DNA of 64,000 nucleotides, taken from positions 14,784,041 through 14,848,040 of the forward strand of contig CM026562.1 of NCBI GenBank assembly GCA_015143295.1, in the 5' to 3' direction. Shown piece by piece: positions 46,401 to 58,031 of this stretch; the stretch's first letter is position 1; every line of letters starts with the position of its first letter. The notes beneath the pieces were generated by a model that made no database searches, was not told the DNA's origin, and worked only from the letters and a program-made list of their open reading frames with translations. The DNA is from Tetracentron sinense. Its lineage: Eukaryota; Streptophyta; Magnoliopsida; Trochodendrales; Trochodendraceae. Made by a program: the position numbers and the translations under genes.

Positions 46401-47800
46401 ATGGCAAATCGTCCAGAAAGGACCCTGAATGAGCTTTTTGCTCATGCCTCTGCTACACCACCGACATGCATAGTCTTGCCAGAAGTGGTAGCAAATCAAT
46501 TTGAAATCAGGCCTGCAAATATCAACATGTTACCCAAATTCCATGGTTTTGAGAGTGAACAACCTTATATTCGCTTAAACAAGTTTCTGACAATTTGTCA
46601 AACATTTAGGAACCAAAACCTAGACAATGAGAGTGTCAAGTTGAGGTTATTCCCTCTATCCCTAGAAGATCACGCCGCTGCGAGGTTGAATTCTCTTCCG
46701 TAAAATTCCATCACGACATAGGATGAGATGTCCAAAAAGTTCATGGCCAAATTCTACCCAATCGCCAAAACTGAGAAAATTAAAGATGAGATTAGAAATT
46801 TTAGGGGTAAAGTAGTGGAGGAATTTCCTCAAGCATGGGAAAGATTCCATGATCTTCTTGTCAAATGCTCGCATCACGGGATTGACAAAGCTCAATTAGT
46901 CCACTGTTTCTATAAAGGACAAACAACTGCTCAACATACCTTGATAGAGTCCATGCACCAAGGCAAATTCATGAGACAAACTCCAACTCAAGCGTATGAT
47001 TTCCTGGTAGACTTAGTGGAGAATTCCCAAAATTGGAGCAGTAACAGGGATGAATATGAGAGGGAGGAACTAGGATCTAAAAGTCAAGGATTATATGATC
47101 CAAAGACAAACTCTGATCTAAAGAAGGTCATGTCTAATCTGGTCATTGGGGTAAATAATTTGACCAAAAAGTTTGATGCCTTTACAGTCTCGGCAAACAA
47201 GAATCCCCAATATGACCACGACTCTTTGAGTAGTCCAACTGATCCAATTGTCATGTGCCTACTATGTGGTAGCTCTGAGCACACAGTGGAAAATTGCCCA
47301 AGCTTGCTAGCTATCAAAGCAGAGCAAGCCAATGCCATAAACGGGTATAGCACTTTCAGGAAACCCACACCGAATTCATTCAGTTAGACATATCACCCTG
47401 ACAATAGGTTCCATCCAAATTTCTCATACAGACAGAATGAACCTATCCAATCTCAGGGTGGTCCGCCCGGTTTCCAAAGGAATTACCAAATGCGAGGTAT
47501 TCCCCAGTCTCCTCAGAACAATCATTCCATAGTGTCCCAACCAGCTTACTCAGCACCTCAACAGTCTAACAACTGTAGAAGTCTAGTGTCGGATCCCAAG
47601 ACCAACTACTCTCCTCCAGTACCTCAGCAGACATCCAACCTGGAGAATATGATGACTGCATGATGAAGCTACAACAGCAATTCATGCAACAACAGTTTCA
47701 GAAAAATTCAACCCAAGAAAGGACAAATCAAACAACTGCCCAAGCCATTGCAAAGATAGAAGTCCAAATCAGTCAGTTGACCTAATCAGTAGGAGGTAGA
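46401..47800 (+). pseudogene. gag: K gag (Athila, several stops)
   Basis: The ATG at 46401 gives MANRPERTLNELFAHAS, then NMLPKFHGFESEQPYIRLNK and the capsid core SVKLRLFPLSLEDHAAARLN. Stops at 46701-46703 and 46719-46721 split the capsid core. The same frame resumes with EMSKKFMAKFYP through CLLCGSSEHTVENC (a CCHC-like knuckle) and meets another stop at 47385. After it come YHPDNRFHPNFSYR and a Gln/Asn/Pro-rich region with further stops near 47660 and 47785. Confidence 0.85.
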
Positions 47801-50155
47801 GAGAATGGACAATTTCCTAGTCAAACAGTTCCTAACCCTAGGACCCATCCTATTCTTCCCAATCCTCCTAGAGGTCAATATGAGATAGGAAACAACTCAA
47901 CACCAACCCATGATGAGGTTCAGGCTATCCATACCCTACGGTCTGGCAAACAGGTAGACAATAAGGTTGAAATGTCTGAACAACCCGAAGAGAAAGAAGG
48001 TCCAAAAGAGAATGAGACAGCCCCAATGTCTATAGAGAAAGGGAAAGAAAAAAAGAACAAAGATCAATCCATCAACTTGTACATCCCAAAAGCCCCATAT
48101 CCGTAGCATCTGTAGGATAATCGAAAGAATTCACACTTTGAAGAAATCCTAGAAGTATTTAAGAATGTTCAAATCAATATTCCCCTTCTAGATGCCATCA
48201 AACAGATTCTTTCCTATTCTAAGTTCTTAAAAGACCTAACCACTGTCAAAAGGAAGACATCAATTCCTAGAGAAGCTGTTCTTGTAGCTCAATCTTCAGG
48301 GCTTATCCAGCACACCTTAGTGCCCAAATACAAGGACCCTGGATGTCTAACAATCTCCATCAGGATTGGAGATACTGTGATTGACAAGTGTCTTTTAGAC
48401 TTAGGGGCTAGTGTGAACCTTCTACCTTATTCTGTATACAAACAGCTAGGTTTGGGGGAGCTCAAACCTACAGACATCACCTTGAGTCTTGCAGATAAGT
48501 CAGTAAAGGTTCCAAAGGGAATAGTTGAGGATGTGATCATCAAAGTCAATGAGTTCTATTTTCCTGCAGACTTCGTAGTCTTGGACACCAAACCAGTCAT
48601 GAACCCTAGTCGTCACATTCCTGTGATACTTGGTCGCCCATTCCTCGCTACATCCGATGCAGTCATCAAATGTAGGAATGGAGTCATGACTTTGGCTTTC
48701 GGTAATATGAAGCTGACATTGAACGAATTCCACAATGGCTTCCAGAGCAACGAAATGGATGATGAGGAAGAGGTGAACATGATAGATGTTCTCGTAGGCC
48801 AAACCATTCAACAATCTTGTTATCAGGATCCTTTAGAGCAATGTCTAGCCCAGTTCAACATTGACATTGACATTGACGACTCCATCCGGGAAGTCAATGT
48901 CATGTTGGACTCAGCTCCACAAATGGACATCAGCCGGTGGAGAGAAAAGATAGAACAATTACCAGCGACCACCTCAGTGCCTGTGCCCTCTATCATCGAA
49001 CCTCCCAAGTTAGAACTCAAGCCATTGCCTGAATCTCTGAAATATGTCTTCCTAGGTAGTGCAGAAAGCCTCCCCATTATCATTGCTTCAGATCTAGAGA
49101 AAGATCCAGAGCAAAAGGTTCTTGAAGTTCTTCATTCCCACCCGAAAGCTATTGGATGGTCAATCGCAGACATAAAAGGAATTAGCCCATCTGTGGTCAT
49201 GCATCAAATTCATTTAGAAGAAGATGTTAAACCATCTAGAGAACCTCAGAGACGGCTGAATCCTGTCCTCAAGGTAGTAAGAGGAGAAGTGCTTAAACTC
49301 CTAGACACGGGTATTATATACCCTATATCTGACAGTAAATGGGTAAGTCCAATCCAAGTTGTGCCAAAAAAATCTGGAGTCACTGTTGCGACCAACAAAG
49401 ACAATGAACTAGTCCCAACTAGCCTCCAAACTAGCTGGCGAGTTTGCATTGACTATCGAAGGTTAAATATAATGACTAGGAAGGACCATTTTCCCCTACC
49501 ATTTATTGATCAAATGTTAGAGCGTCTAGCGGGTCATGCTTACTACTGCTTCCTCGATGGTTATTCTGGATATAACCAAATTTCAATAGCTCCTGAGGAC
49601 CAAGAGGAAACAACATTCACCTGTCCCTTTGGCACATTTGCCTATAGGCGTATGCCTTTTGGTTTGTGTAATGCACCAACCACCTTCCAACGATGTATGT
49701 TGAGTATCTTCTCAGACATGGTGGAGAGATTCCTGGAGGTTTTTATGGACGATTTCTCTGTCTTTGGATCGTCATTTGATGAATGTCTTAACCATCTGGC
49801 ACTTGTTTTGCAAAGATGTGAAGAAAAAAACCTAGTTCTTAACTGGGAAAAGTGTCATTTTATGGTTAATTCAGGGATTGTGTTAGGTCATGTAGTGTCA
49901 AAATATGGCATAGCAGTGGACAAGGCCAAGGTAGATGTCATTTCCAACCTGCCACCTCCTAAATCTGTTAGAGAGGTGAGATCATTCTTAGGCCATGCCG
50001 ACTTCTACCGTCGGTTCATTAAGGATTTTAGTAAGATCACAAGACCTCTGTGTGATTTACTGACAAAAGATGCTCCATCCAATTTTACCCATTCATGTTT
50101 AGATGCATTCGAGAGACTGAAAAAGGAGTTCCGTTTTCTAGCCAGGGCCAAATGA
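47801..50155 (+). pseudogene. pol: K protease and reverse transcriptase; RNase H deleted
   Basis: The open stretch 48320-50155 follows a broken lead-in (NIPLLDAIKQILSYSKFLKD). The protease has LLDLGASVNLLPYSV (residues 27-30 of the stretch are DLGA) and the Athila-type VILGRPFLAT. RT has KSGVTVATNKD, WRVCIDYRRLN, FLDGYSGYNQI and the catalytic VFMDDFSVFG box, ending in VREVRSFLGHADFYRRFIKD. About ten residues after SCLDAFERLKKEF the sequence jumps to YFWDEPYLFKYCPDQIIR, which normally lies just before the integrase zinc region. The whole RNase H domain is therefore missing. Confidence 0.9.
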
Positions 50156-51293
50156 TATTTTTGGGATGAGCCTTACTTATTCAAATACTGCCCAGACCAG
50201 ATCATTAGGCAATGTGTCCCTGAGTGCGATCAACGAAAAATTCTCGAGTTCTGTCACAATCATGCTTGTGGAGGACACTTTGGGGGAAAGAAGACTACTG
50301 CAAAAATCTTACAGTGTGGCTTCTACTGGCCTACTTTATTTCGTGATACTCATGAATATTGTAAGGCATGTGATCGTTGCCAACGATTAAGGTGAATCAC
50401 AAAGAGGAATAAAATGCCCCAAAATCCCATCCTGATCATCGAGATATTTGATGTATGGGGCATTGACTTTATGGGCCCATTGCCTATGTCTCATGGTTAT
50501 CTCTACATCCTAGTCGCGGTAGACTATGTCTCCAAATGGGTTGAAGCTCAAGCATGTCGAACAAATGACCATAAGGTGGTTGTTCAGTTCCTCAAAGATA
50601 CTATCTTTGCTCGTTTTGGTACTCCTCGAACCATCATTAGTGATGGGGGTAAGCATTTCTGTAATCGGGTTTTCGAGGCCTTAATGAAGAAGTATATCAT
50701 TCGTCATAAAGTTGCTACCCCTTATCACCCACAAACTAGTGGGTAGGTTGAAGTTTCCAATAGGGAGATCAAAATCATTCTAGAGAAAACAGTTAACCCC
50801 ACTAGGAAGGATTGGTCGTTGCGACTGAGTGACGCATTATGGGCTTATAGAACGGCCTACAAGACTCCAATTGGGATGTCCCCATACAGATTAATCTTTG
50901 GGAAAGCTTGTCACCTACCAGTCGAGGTAGAACATAAAGCGTATTGGGCTATCAAACGCTTGAATTTCGATCTTGACAAGGCAGGAGAAGTTAGGAAACT
51001 CCAACTTGATGAGTGAGCTTAGGCATGACCCCTATGATTGCACTAAAAAGTATAAGGACCGAATGAAAGTCATGCATGATAAACATATCCTTAGGAAAGA
51101 ATTTTTCCCAAGTCAGAAAGTCCTCTTATACAATTCTAGGCTCCACCTATTCCCAGGCAAGCTAAAATCACGGTGGACTGGTTCATATATAGTCCAAATA
51201 GTTCATCCTCATGATGCCGTGGAGCTTCAAAATTCAAAGGATGGGCATACTTTTCAAGTCAATAGGCAACGTCTCAAACCTTATCTCGAGTAA
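50156..51293 (+). pseudogene. K integrase (stops and a frameshift)
   Basis: Zinc region with HNHACGGHFGGKKTTAKI and CKACDRCQR. The core has [10 protein letters not shown] and [12 protein letters not shown], then YHPQTSG and VEVSNREIK separated by an in-frame stop near 50743, so the Glu-bearing motif follows the stop. Another stop lies near 50393. After KLQLDE the frame shifts and continues at 50973-51293 with CTKKYKDRMKVMHDKHILRK and a C-terminal region (FPGKLKSRWTGSYIV) that ends in QVNRQRLKPYLE. No chromodomain, as expected for Athila. Confidence 0.88.
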
Positions 51294-52601
51294 TTTACTC
51301 CAGAGGTAGAAGCAATTTTGTTGGATGATCCTGTGTATCAAGACTAAGACATTGCATTGCTCTGGCTGAAGACGTTAAACTTAGCGCTACAGGGAGGCAA
51401 CCCTGTCTTCTTGTACATATTTTGCAGGATGGTCACAGTGCATATGTCAGTTTGTATACCTTATTTGGTAAGAAGTTCCTACTCACATTGTTCATTTCAT
51501 TCACTGCATAACATTGGGGACAATGTTAGATTTAGGTTTGGGGGTGTGGACTTACCATTTAAAAAAAAATATTAAAAAATGAAATTTAAAAAAAAAGGGA
51601 GTTTGCTTATATTTCTCAAGATCTTGGCTCATACTCATAGGCATTTGGTGAAACATCATAAATCAGTCAGAATTTCAAAGTATTTAGGATATGAGTCCTT
51701 GTATACATCTCTTGCTTAGCAGATCTTAGAAACAAAGAAACCCCTGAAAATTCATTACACATCTGACTTGTCACCTAGAGTCCAAGTCAAAGAGAGTAGG
51801 TGTGACCCTTCTAATTACCTAGAATGTTAGGAAAGACCAGATGTGATGAACTATGACTTCCTTGTTCATTTGGTTGGCTGAGAAAGAAGAAAAACAGAAC
51901 TGGGTTATATATACATTTTGAAAAGCAACCAATGAATTAGATTGGGCACATCGGAAAGGGATACATATTCTCAGATTCGTATTTCAAAAAAAAAAATTTG
52001 GGGTGTTGAAAAGAAAAGACAAAATCCAAGATGTCAAGTGTAGAATTTGAGCAAAGAAAGCAAACGGGTAGTGTGAAAGCCCCCGATGTGAAAATACGAG
52101 TAAGCTGGAACATCACAGATAAAGCCCCTTAGAGGTATTAAGGTGAACATCCACAATTCTCGTTAACTCAGACAGGATGCTTAGTTTGAAGTTAGGTTCT
52201 AGGTCAATCTTATCATTCATGGCAGTTAGGAGTTAAACCCTGCTTTAGAAGACCGAACCTCGAAGTCACAAATCAGATATTCACATGTACTCAGGATTGT
52301 ATCTTATTCTAGAATTCTTCTAAGAGAGAGTTAGTATATGAGACTCATTTCTAAATTTGTAAGGAACCAATAACTGATAAATTTCAAATAGCCAATGCCT
52401 AGAAAAAAAAATGTTGAAGTAAGATCTTGTTAGATATATAGCAAACTTTTGAATTTTGTGGGTAAATTCTCTGCAAACCCTCACGAGACAACACTCGTCC
52501 ACTAGGGATAACCTAGGGGTTCAATGGCTTGTTGCACATGCTAAGTGCAACCGTGATACCTACGAAAGTGAGTTAGTTTTGCTCAAGGACTAGCAAAATG
52601 T
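51294..52601 (+). other. K post-pol non-coding region
   Basis: Two Athila-conserved motifs: GACGTTAAACTTAGCGCTAC followed by GGGAGGCAACCC (51371-51404), and ACATTGGGGACAATG with TTAGGTTTGGGGGTGTGG (51512-51549). The rest has no ORF; there is no sign of an env-like gene. Confidence 0.65.
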
Positions 52602-52614
52602 AGGTTTGGGGGTA
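52602..52614 (+). promoter_or_regulatory. K polypurine tract
   Basis: AGGTTTGGGGGTA, the usual tract before an Athila 3' LTR. It is followed after TGCAAAATT by the inner end of an inverted LTR rather than by TGATG. Confidence 0.7.
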
Positions 52615-52623
52615 TGCAAAATT

Positions 52624-53948
52624 TGGTGTGCTCAAATATAATTAACCCGAACACACACTTTCTGTTGTAAGATAGTGGCAAAACGGGGTCGATCCACAGA
52701 GACTTGTTAAATAGGTACTATTATTAATTTAGAATTATTTTATGGGTTAAATAAAAACCGATTTAAAATTTGTTATGCTAAGATTATAATTAAAAATAAA
52801 ATAAAACTAATGGAATAAAAAGAAGAAGAAAAGAAACCCTTTTTTTTTGTTAAAGTTGAAGAGAATAGGAGATCTGGATTTCACCAAAAATATAATAAAA
52901 TTAATTTATAAATTCTCCAATGAAACACGATCCAATAAGCAAGCAAATGCTTTGGATCGGAAGATAGATCTTATGAAAACTTTAATTAAAATTCAGATTT
53001 AATATTTTTGTAACAATACAATTTTAGAGTATTTAAAAACTAAAATAAGGATTAATCTTACCAGATTCTTGGTTTCCTCATTTTCCCCTTATTACGAGTT
53101 AGCCGAACATTGTAGCATTCAAGATAAAACCGATGAAATAAATCACGCTCTTTATTGATGTTTGATCGACTTTTTACACCACTCCTTCTTCTACTCTTAC
53201 AAAATAGAAAATCAAAGAAAAGAAAGAGATTGGTAGAGAGAAAAGAGAAAAGGATTTAGGCTAGAGAGAATGGGAGAAAAAAAGGGAGAGAGCCCCCAAA
53301 AGAGGAAGACAAAAACTCTTTTTATCCCTGATTTTTCTGTGTTCTATGCATAAGCCTCCACTTGACCAAATATTTTGACCCCTTTAACATCTTAATTAGC
53401 AGACCCTTGTGAAATGCAATATTGTTTCCCTTTGAGTCTTCTTTCCAATGCCTCAAATCTTGCCTTAATCCGATCTCTCAATCAAAAGTTATAAGCAAAT
53501 TAGTGAGTCATGGTCAGTTTAGGCGGGAATCTAAAAATCTTCCTTTTGGGGGGGGATTTGTTGCTTAATATTGTCACCCACGAAATTTACTGGCTTTTCT
53601 TGTAGATTTGGTTGCCAAACATCAGCAACCATATCTTCTCCTTGATTTAATCCAATTAGATGAGTGGGCCCTGTATGACTTTTCTCTCTAATGGGCTTTT
53701 AGCTTTGAATTTCTTCAATTTGTGCTTTGACTTGAGTCTTGGACTTGGGCTTTATCTTCTTTACTTAGACTTGAACTTTTGGACTTGGGCTTTTCTTCTC
53801 TAATTCCTTGATTTAGCCTCATTCCTATACAACTCTCTCAAATTCCTATATAATAAAAGAAAAACTATAATTAGAAAAATTAAGACAAGATAAATAACTA
53901 ACATATGCAAATAAAGGGGTAATAATTAACATTATTTTGTGCACATCA
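52624..53948 (-). repeat. K right LTR (inverted)
   Basis: 1325 bp, reverse complement of the left LTR with small differences, including a loss of about 10 bp near 52905. The inverted match starts a few bases before the LTR itself (CAAAATTT at 52617 pairs with 45101-45108), so the repeat arms include the spacer next to the primer site. Confidence 0.92.
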
Positions 53949-53953
53949 TATGT

Positions 53954-55254
53954 CTTATCCCAAAAGTGTGACTTTGGAAGACCAATCTAGAATGACCATA
54001 TTGTTAGTCATCCCCATTTTGTGTATCCTCCATGAGCAAAAATTGTTGCAATGAAAAGGGCTACCTACTGGGCCAATGTGAAATTCACTATTGGATGCAA
54101 ACAGTATGAAATGGCTACCTAGGCGGACAATATGTATCTATCTGGGTCACTAGAGTGAAAGCCCCTGCTACCAATAGCCAGGACCACCTACCTAGATAAT
54201 GTGAAAGTCATCATTGCATGAAAAGATATGTTCAGATAAAGAACATCAAAAGAAATCTTACAATGTTTGGAGGTATTTGACCAAAAGTAAATAAAAAATA
54301 TTGAGTCAAATAAAATGGATAAAGGAGCACCAAAATGTAAAAAATTGCATATCTGAATCTAACTAGGTTTGACTTCTAAGATTTATGTCTCCGGGAGTCC
54401 CCTTAGTGGTTAATGTCATATCCATGAAAAGGGAAAGAAACCTTGATCTAGTATCTTGTCAGACCACCACTATACACATATCGCTTCACTTTTGAACTGT
54501 TCACTAAATGTGAATAAGTGAATTGGCTATGCTTTAGCATTCCGTGAGATTTTGTTAGATGTGTATCCTCAGTCGGACTAATTAATCATGTTCTTCATTG
54601 GATTTGTAATTTTAAATTACTACTGCTTAGATGCTTTTGATGCATGTTTGTGTGGCACATGATACCTTTTTAGCATTAGTATTATGTGTTTCCTTATTAG
54701 TTGGTATGGGCCTTTCTAGCATAGGTGCCCTGATTTTGATGGTGTCCTTGATCTTAGGGGGAGAAGATCAAGTTGAGTTGTTGAGGGGGAGTTTTGTGCT
54801 TTATATTGCTATTTTGTTCCCCGCTCTTAGTCCCCTCATTGTCTGTATTTGCTTGGTTGTATTATGGTTATCTTGATATTTCACATGTGTTAAATTGATA
54901 TATTCTTTGTGATATTGGCTTTATGACTACCTTTGGTAATTGTGCCAAAAAGGGGGAGAATGTTGGGTATAAGTTCTCAAGTTCAGTACATTCCTTGCAA
55001 TACCTGTGCTTATATATTTTAATATTCTATACATGCTTCATTGGGTATTTTGTTTATAAGCATGTGCAGGTGCAGGGTTGCAGCACACAAATTTTACTTG
55101 ACAAGAGCTTCAATGTCTTCATTTAAGATAATTTCTTAATTAGTGTCATGTAATAGTGTTGGAGTCATGTAATTCCCTAATTCACCGTTTTGATGTGTTT
55201 GGGTGAGTTTGTGTCAAGTCATGTTCTTCAGTTTGGTTTTGCCACAGAATTACC
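53954..55254 (+). other. F interior, non-coding, right of K
   Basis: No coding similarity recognised. An internal purine-rich tract (CAAAAAGGGGGAGAATG, 54945-54961) precedes the terminal one, as in many SIRE-like elements. The ORF at 54631 codes a hydrophobic stretch but has no support. Confidence 0.5.
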
Positions 55255-55266
55255 AAAGGGGGAGAT
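55255..55266 (+). promoter_or_regulatory. F polypurine tract
   Basis: AAAGGGGGAGAT directly before the TGTAAAGTCC start of the 3' LTR. Confidence 0.9.
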
Positions 55267-56737
55267 TGTAAAGTCCTTGTTTTAGTGTTAACTTATTCCG
55301 GTGTCAAAACAAGTGAGTCTAGTGTATCTTGTGTCATTGCCTTCAAGCATCCACGAGAAGTGAAGATGAAGACCGAAGAAGACTAGTTGAAGAAATTCCG
55401 ATCATATCCTTCGTTTTACTTATAGGATGGTAAGTGACCTAGATACCATGTTACCTTAGGTGGGAATTGACTTAGAATAGTTATAATATAATACCTTAGG
55501 TAGAAATTGACTTAGACTAATCATATGGACCCTAGGTGACCAGATATGTAAGCCCAAAATAAGTTAATGGTTGTTAAAGTTCTTAAAAAACTAAGGTTTT
55601 TTTTAGAAGGCATTTCTCACAAACCATAGCTCAGATTTTACTCCATAATATATCAAATCGACCGCGTCAAAAAGATCTACAACTTTCGTGAATGATACAA
55701 GAGCTAAAATTGGATTTTTGAAAACAAGTTTTCATCTCAAGGTCGACCTTGAGCACTTTGGGTCAACCCTGAGTCTCAAAAATAATGTATGGATAAAAAA
55801 CACTGAACATCAATATATTGAGGGTCGACCCTGGAAGACACTTGGGTCGACCGAAGTGCAATGTTGGGTCGACCCAAGTGACTCCCAGGGTTGACCCTGA
55901 TCTGGGATTTTTTGTCTCTTTGGTTTTTAGCAACTTCTAAACCTTGGTTTTGATTTCTTTATTTAACTAGAACCCTTTTAGTCCGAAAAAGAGACTTGGG
56001 GAGAGTATTGAAAGGGTTTTTAGCTATCTCTAGAGTTCATAGAAACTCTGATTTTCATTATCTCTCCTTCCCTTTGTTAGTCCTTCTTCTATCCTAGTTT
56101 TTTCAAGCTACTGTTCCATTCTTGCTTGCTTGGACTTTCCCATTGATGGGGTCCATCTAGGATTTGATTTTAATCAAACCATCAACCTATTCTGGAAAGA
56201 GTAAATTGGCCGGAGGGTTTCAGAGCCTTTGCGAAGGAGATCGATCCGAGAAGGATCGTGGATGTGTGATTTGGTCGATGGAATCCGAAGCCGTCATTGA
56301 CGGAGATCGATTGGAAGATCGTAGTTGTTTTGGAGATCTAAGAGAAGTACGAGCGGCTGCGATTGATCACGGGACTTGTAAGTACGTGATGACTTTTTGA
56401 GGCGTCAAGGACTAAGAACTGAAGGATCGTAGTGTCGAGTCCGAAGGAGTCAAATTCGAGTCTTGTAAATTCTTGTTGACTTTGTCTTAGTGATATCTCT
56501 TGGCTGGACTAGGTCCCGTGGTTTTTGCCGGAAGGGTTTCCACGTAAAAATTGCCTGCGTTGTGGTTTGCATGTTTCTACTATTCCGCACTTTAAAGTAC
56601 ATTATCCCTTAATTAATAACTTAATTGTTAAATATTAAAAAGGGTAGATAGACTTGTAGGGAGACCTAACCATCCCTTTGAATTTGTGAGTTCTCAACTC
56701 AAAACTTAGATTTGAGGTTCACCGAATTGATTTTTCA
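55267..56737 (+). repeat. F 3' LTR
   Basis: 1471 bp, direct repeat of 37653-39122 with many substitutions. Palindrome cluster at 55739-55900. Confidence 0.92.
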
Positions 56738-56742
56738 GATTT

Positions 56743-57478
56743 AAGCCATACAAAAGTAAGCAGAGACCGTTCGAACGGTGGTGAGACCGTTAAGCTACTG
56801 GAATTTTGTTTTTGGCAAACAGTTTGACACCGTTCGAACGGTTATGGGACCGTTTAAACGGTCCAAGATAGAAATGGCCAGAAATGAGTTTTTGATGGGG
56901 TTTGGGCTGGGCTTTGTGCTTGGATTTGATTTTGAACATTGGAGGAGAATTTCTAGGCCTTAATTGATTGTTGGAGCATTGAAGAGATGGTAAAAAAGGA
57001 GGTGCAAAAATGTGATGCTGACACTATTCTTTTGCTGAGACCACCTCGATATCAACTCTTGCCTCTTCGACACTTTCCAATTTTTTTCATTTGACAATAT
57101 GCATTTTCTTTTAAAAACTAGATATATCATGATTTTCATCTCTTAGGTTGTAATTCCAATAAGACTTCAAATGCAGAAAAATAGCAAAATGGATGGTTTC
57201 AAATCTCATAGAAAATGACAAGACTTGAAATCTCAATATGATAAATTTAGTTTGTTAGAAACTTGGCCAAAATGACTTAAATTTCCTAACTACCACAACA
57301 AAGTGCAAAGTGTCAAACTTTATAAGTCCAAGCAAAAAAACTAACCCTTAAGGGTCCGTTCTTTTGTGGAGACATATAAAGTCTGATACTTTGCAAGTTA
57401 TGGACAATCCATTTTCTTTTAAGAACTAGATGTATAGATGCTTTTCATTTATTGGGATGTAATACCCATAAGACTTTA
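56743..57478. other. J-side sequence with TTCGAA palindromes and half of a tandem duplication
   Basis: At 56769-56861 there are ACCGTTCGAACGGT twice, plus GACCGTTTAAACGGTC. From about 57096 a block of roughly 300 bp begins (GACAATATGCATTTTC) that repeats at about 57400, continuing after LTR H at 62061-62220. No gene is recognised. Confidence 0.55.
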
Positions 57479-57783
57479 TGTAGAGCCCCGGAACTTTTTG
57501 CCATGTATTGGAACTCGTGCCAATGCAGTAAACCTTTGTAACCTCCTATTTCTATGAAATGAGAAAATTTGAAGGACTTTAAGTATTAAGTAGTTTTCCT
57601 AAGTTGGATATGTCGAAAACCCGAGCTACTGAATCTCATTTGTGGATCAATCAACCAAAAATGTTCCTCTTCAAAATATGAATCCAACACAAGTTGAATC
57701 GTCAAAATCGGACTAACGAGTCAAAAGTTATGGCCGAATTACCAAAGTAGGGAAAAATAGGAGAAAATAACAAAATCTGGAGT

Positions 57784-58031
57784 GTGCGATCAAATCGCAA
57801 GTCAGGTGCGATCGATCGCATGCAGGCGAAATGGGTCCCAAACTCACTGGGCCATATGCGATAGATGGATTCCCCAGGTGCAATAGATCGCAGGGTTCTG
57901 AGATCGATCGCAAGTATGTGCGATCGATCGCATGCAGGGGGAAATTAGACCAATGTGTTCGGGTTCATGTGCGATAGATCGCATCCAGGTGCGATCGATC
58001 GTAGATAAGCGTACGATCGATCGCATGCGAT
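57784..58031. repeat. Palindrome cluster in LTR H (GCGATCGATCGC type)
   Basis: TGCGATCGATCGCATGC, TGCGATAGATCGCA and variants, about eight units. The inner CGATCGATCG is shared with the other Tekay LTRs but the flanks are GC/GC instead of AC/GGT. Confidence 0.85.

Larger units (their letters stand above)
43770..53948 (+). mobile_element. K: Athila element with inverted LTRs, inserted in F
   Basis: Both ends of this insertion are the same LTR end: TGATGTGCAT at 43770 and, inverted, GTGCACATCA ending at 53948. The TSD TATGT flanks it (43765-43769 and 53949-53953). Left LTR 43770-45101, right LTR 52624-53948 in reverse orientation. Interior: tRNA-Asp-type primer site, Gag with retrotransposon-gag domain, protease, RT and integrase of the Athila lineage, conserved post-pol motifs and a purine tract, all plus strand. 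Coding parts carry several stops, and RNase H is missing. Normal elements have LTRs in direct orientation. Confidence 0.9.
37653..56737 (+). mobile_element. F: SIRE-like Ty1/copia element with gag but no pol
   Basis: TSD GATTT (37648-37652 and 56738-56742). LTRs 37653-39122 and 55267-56737 (about 1.47 kb), tRNA-iMet primer site at 39125, gag from 39184, purine tracts near the 3' LTR. The interior holds solo LTR G and Athila element K. With those removed the interior is about 3.7 kb. After gag it is non-coding, with no protease, integrase or RT. The LTRs differ at many sites, so F is older than A' or B. The structure fits a non-autonomous derivative of the TR-GAG or LARD type that depended on a full SIRE relative. 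Confidence 0.9.

Noticed and set aside
51294..52601. env-like gene of Athila
   Set aside because: No ORF over 72 codons, no membrane or signal-peptide pattern.
54631..54876. 81-codon hydrophobic ORF in F
   Set aside because: T-rich non-coding DNA often gives hydrophobic frames; no homologue or context supports it.
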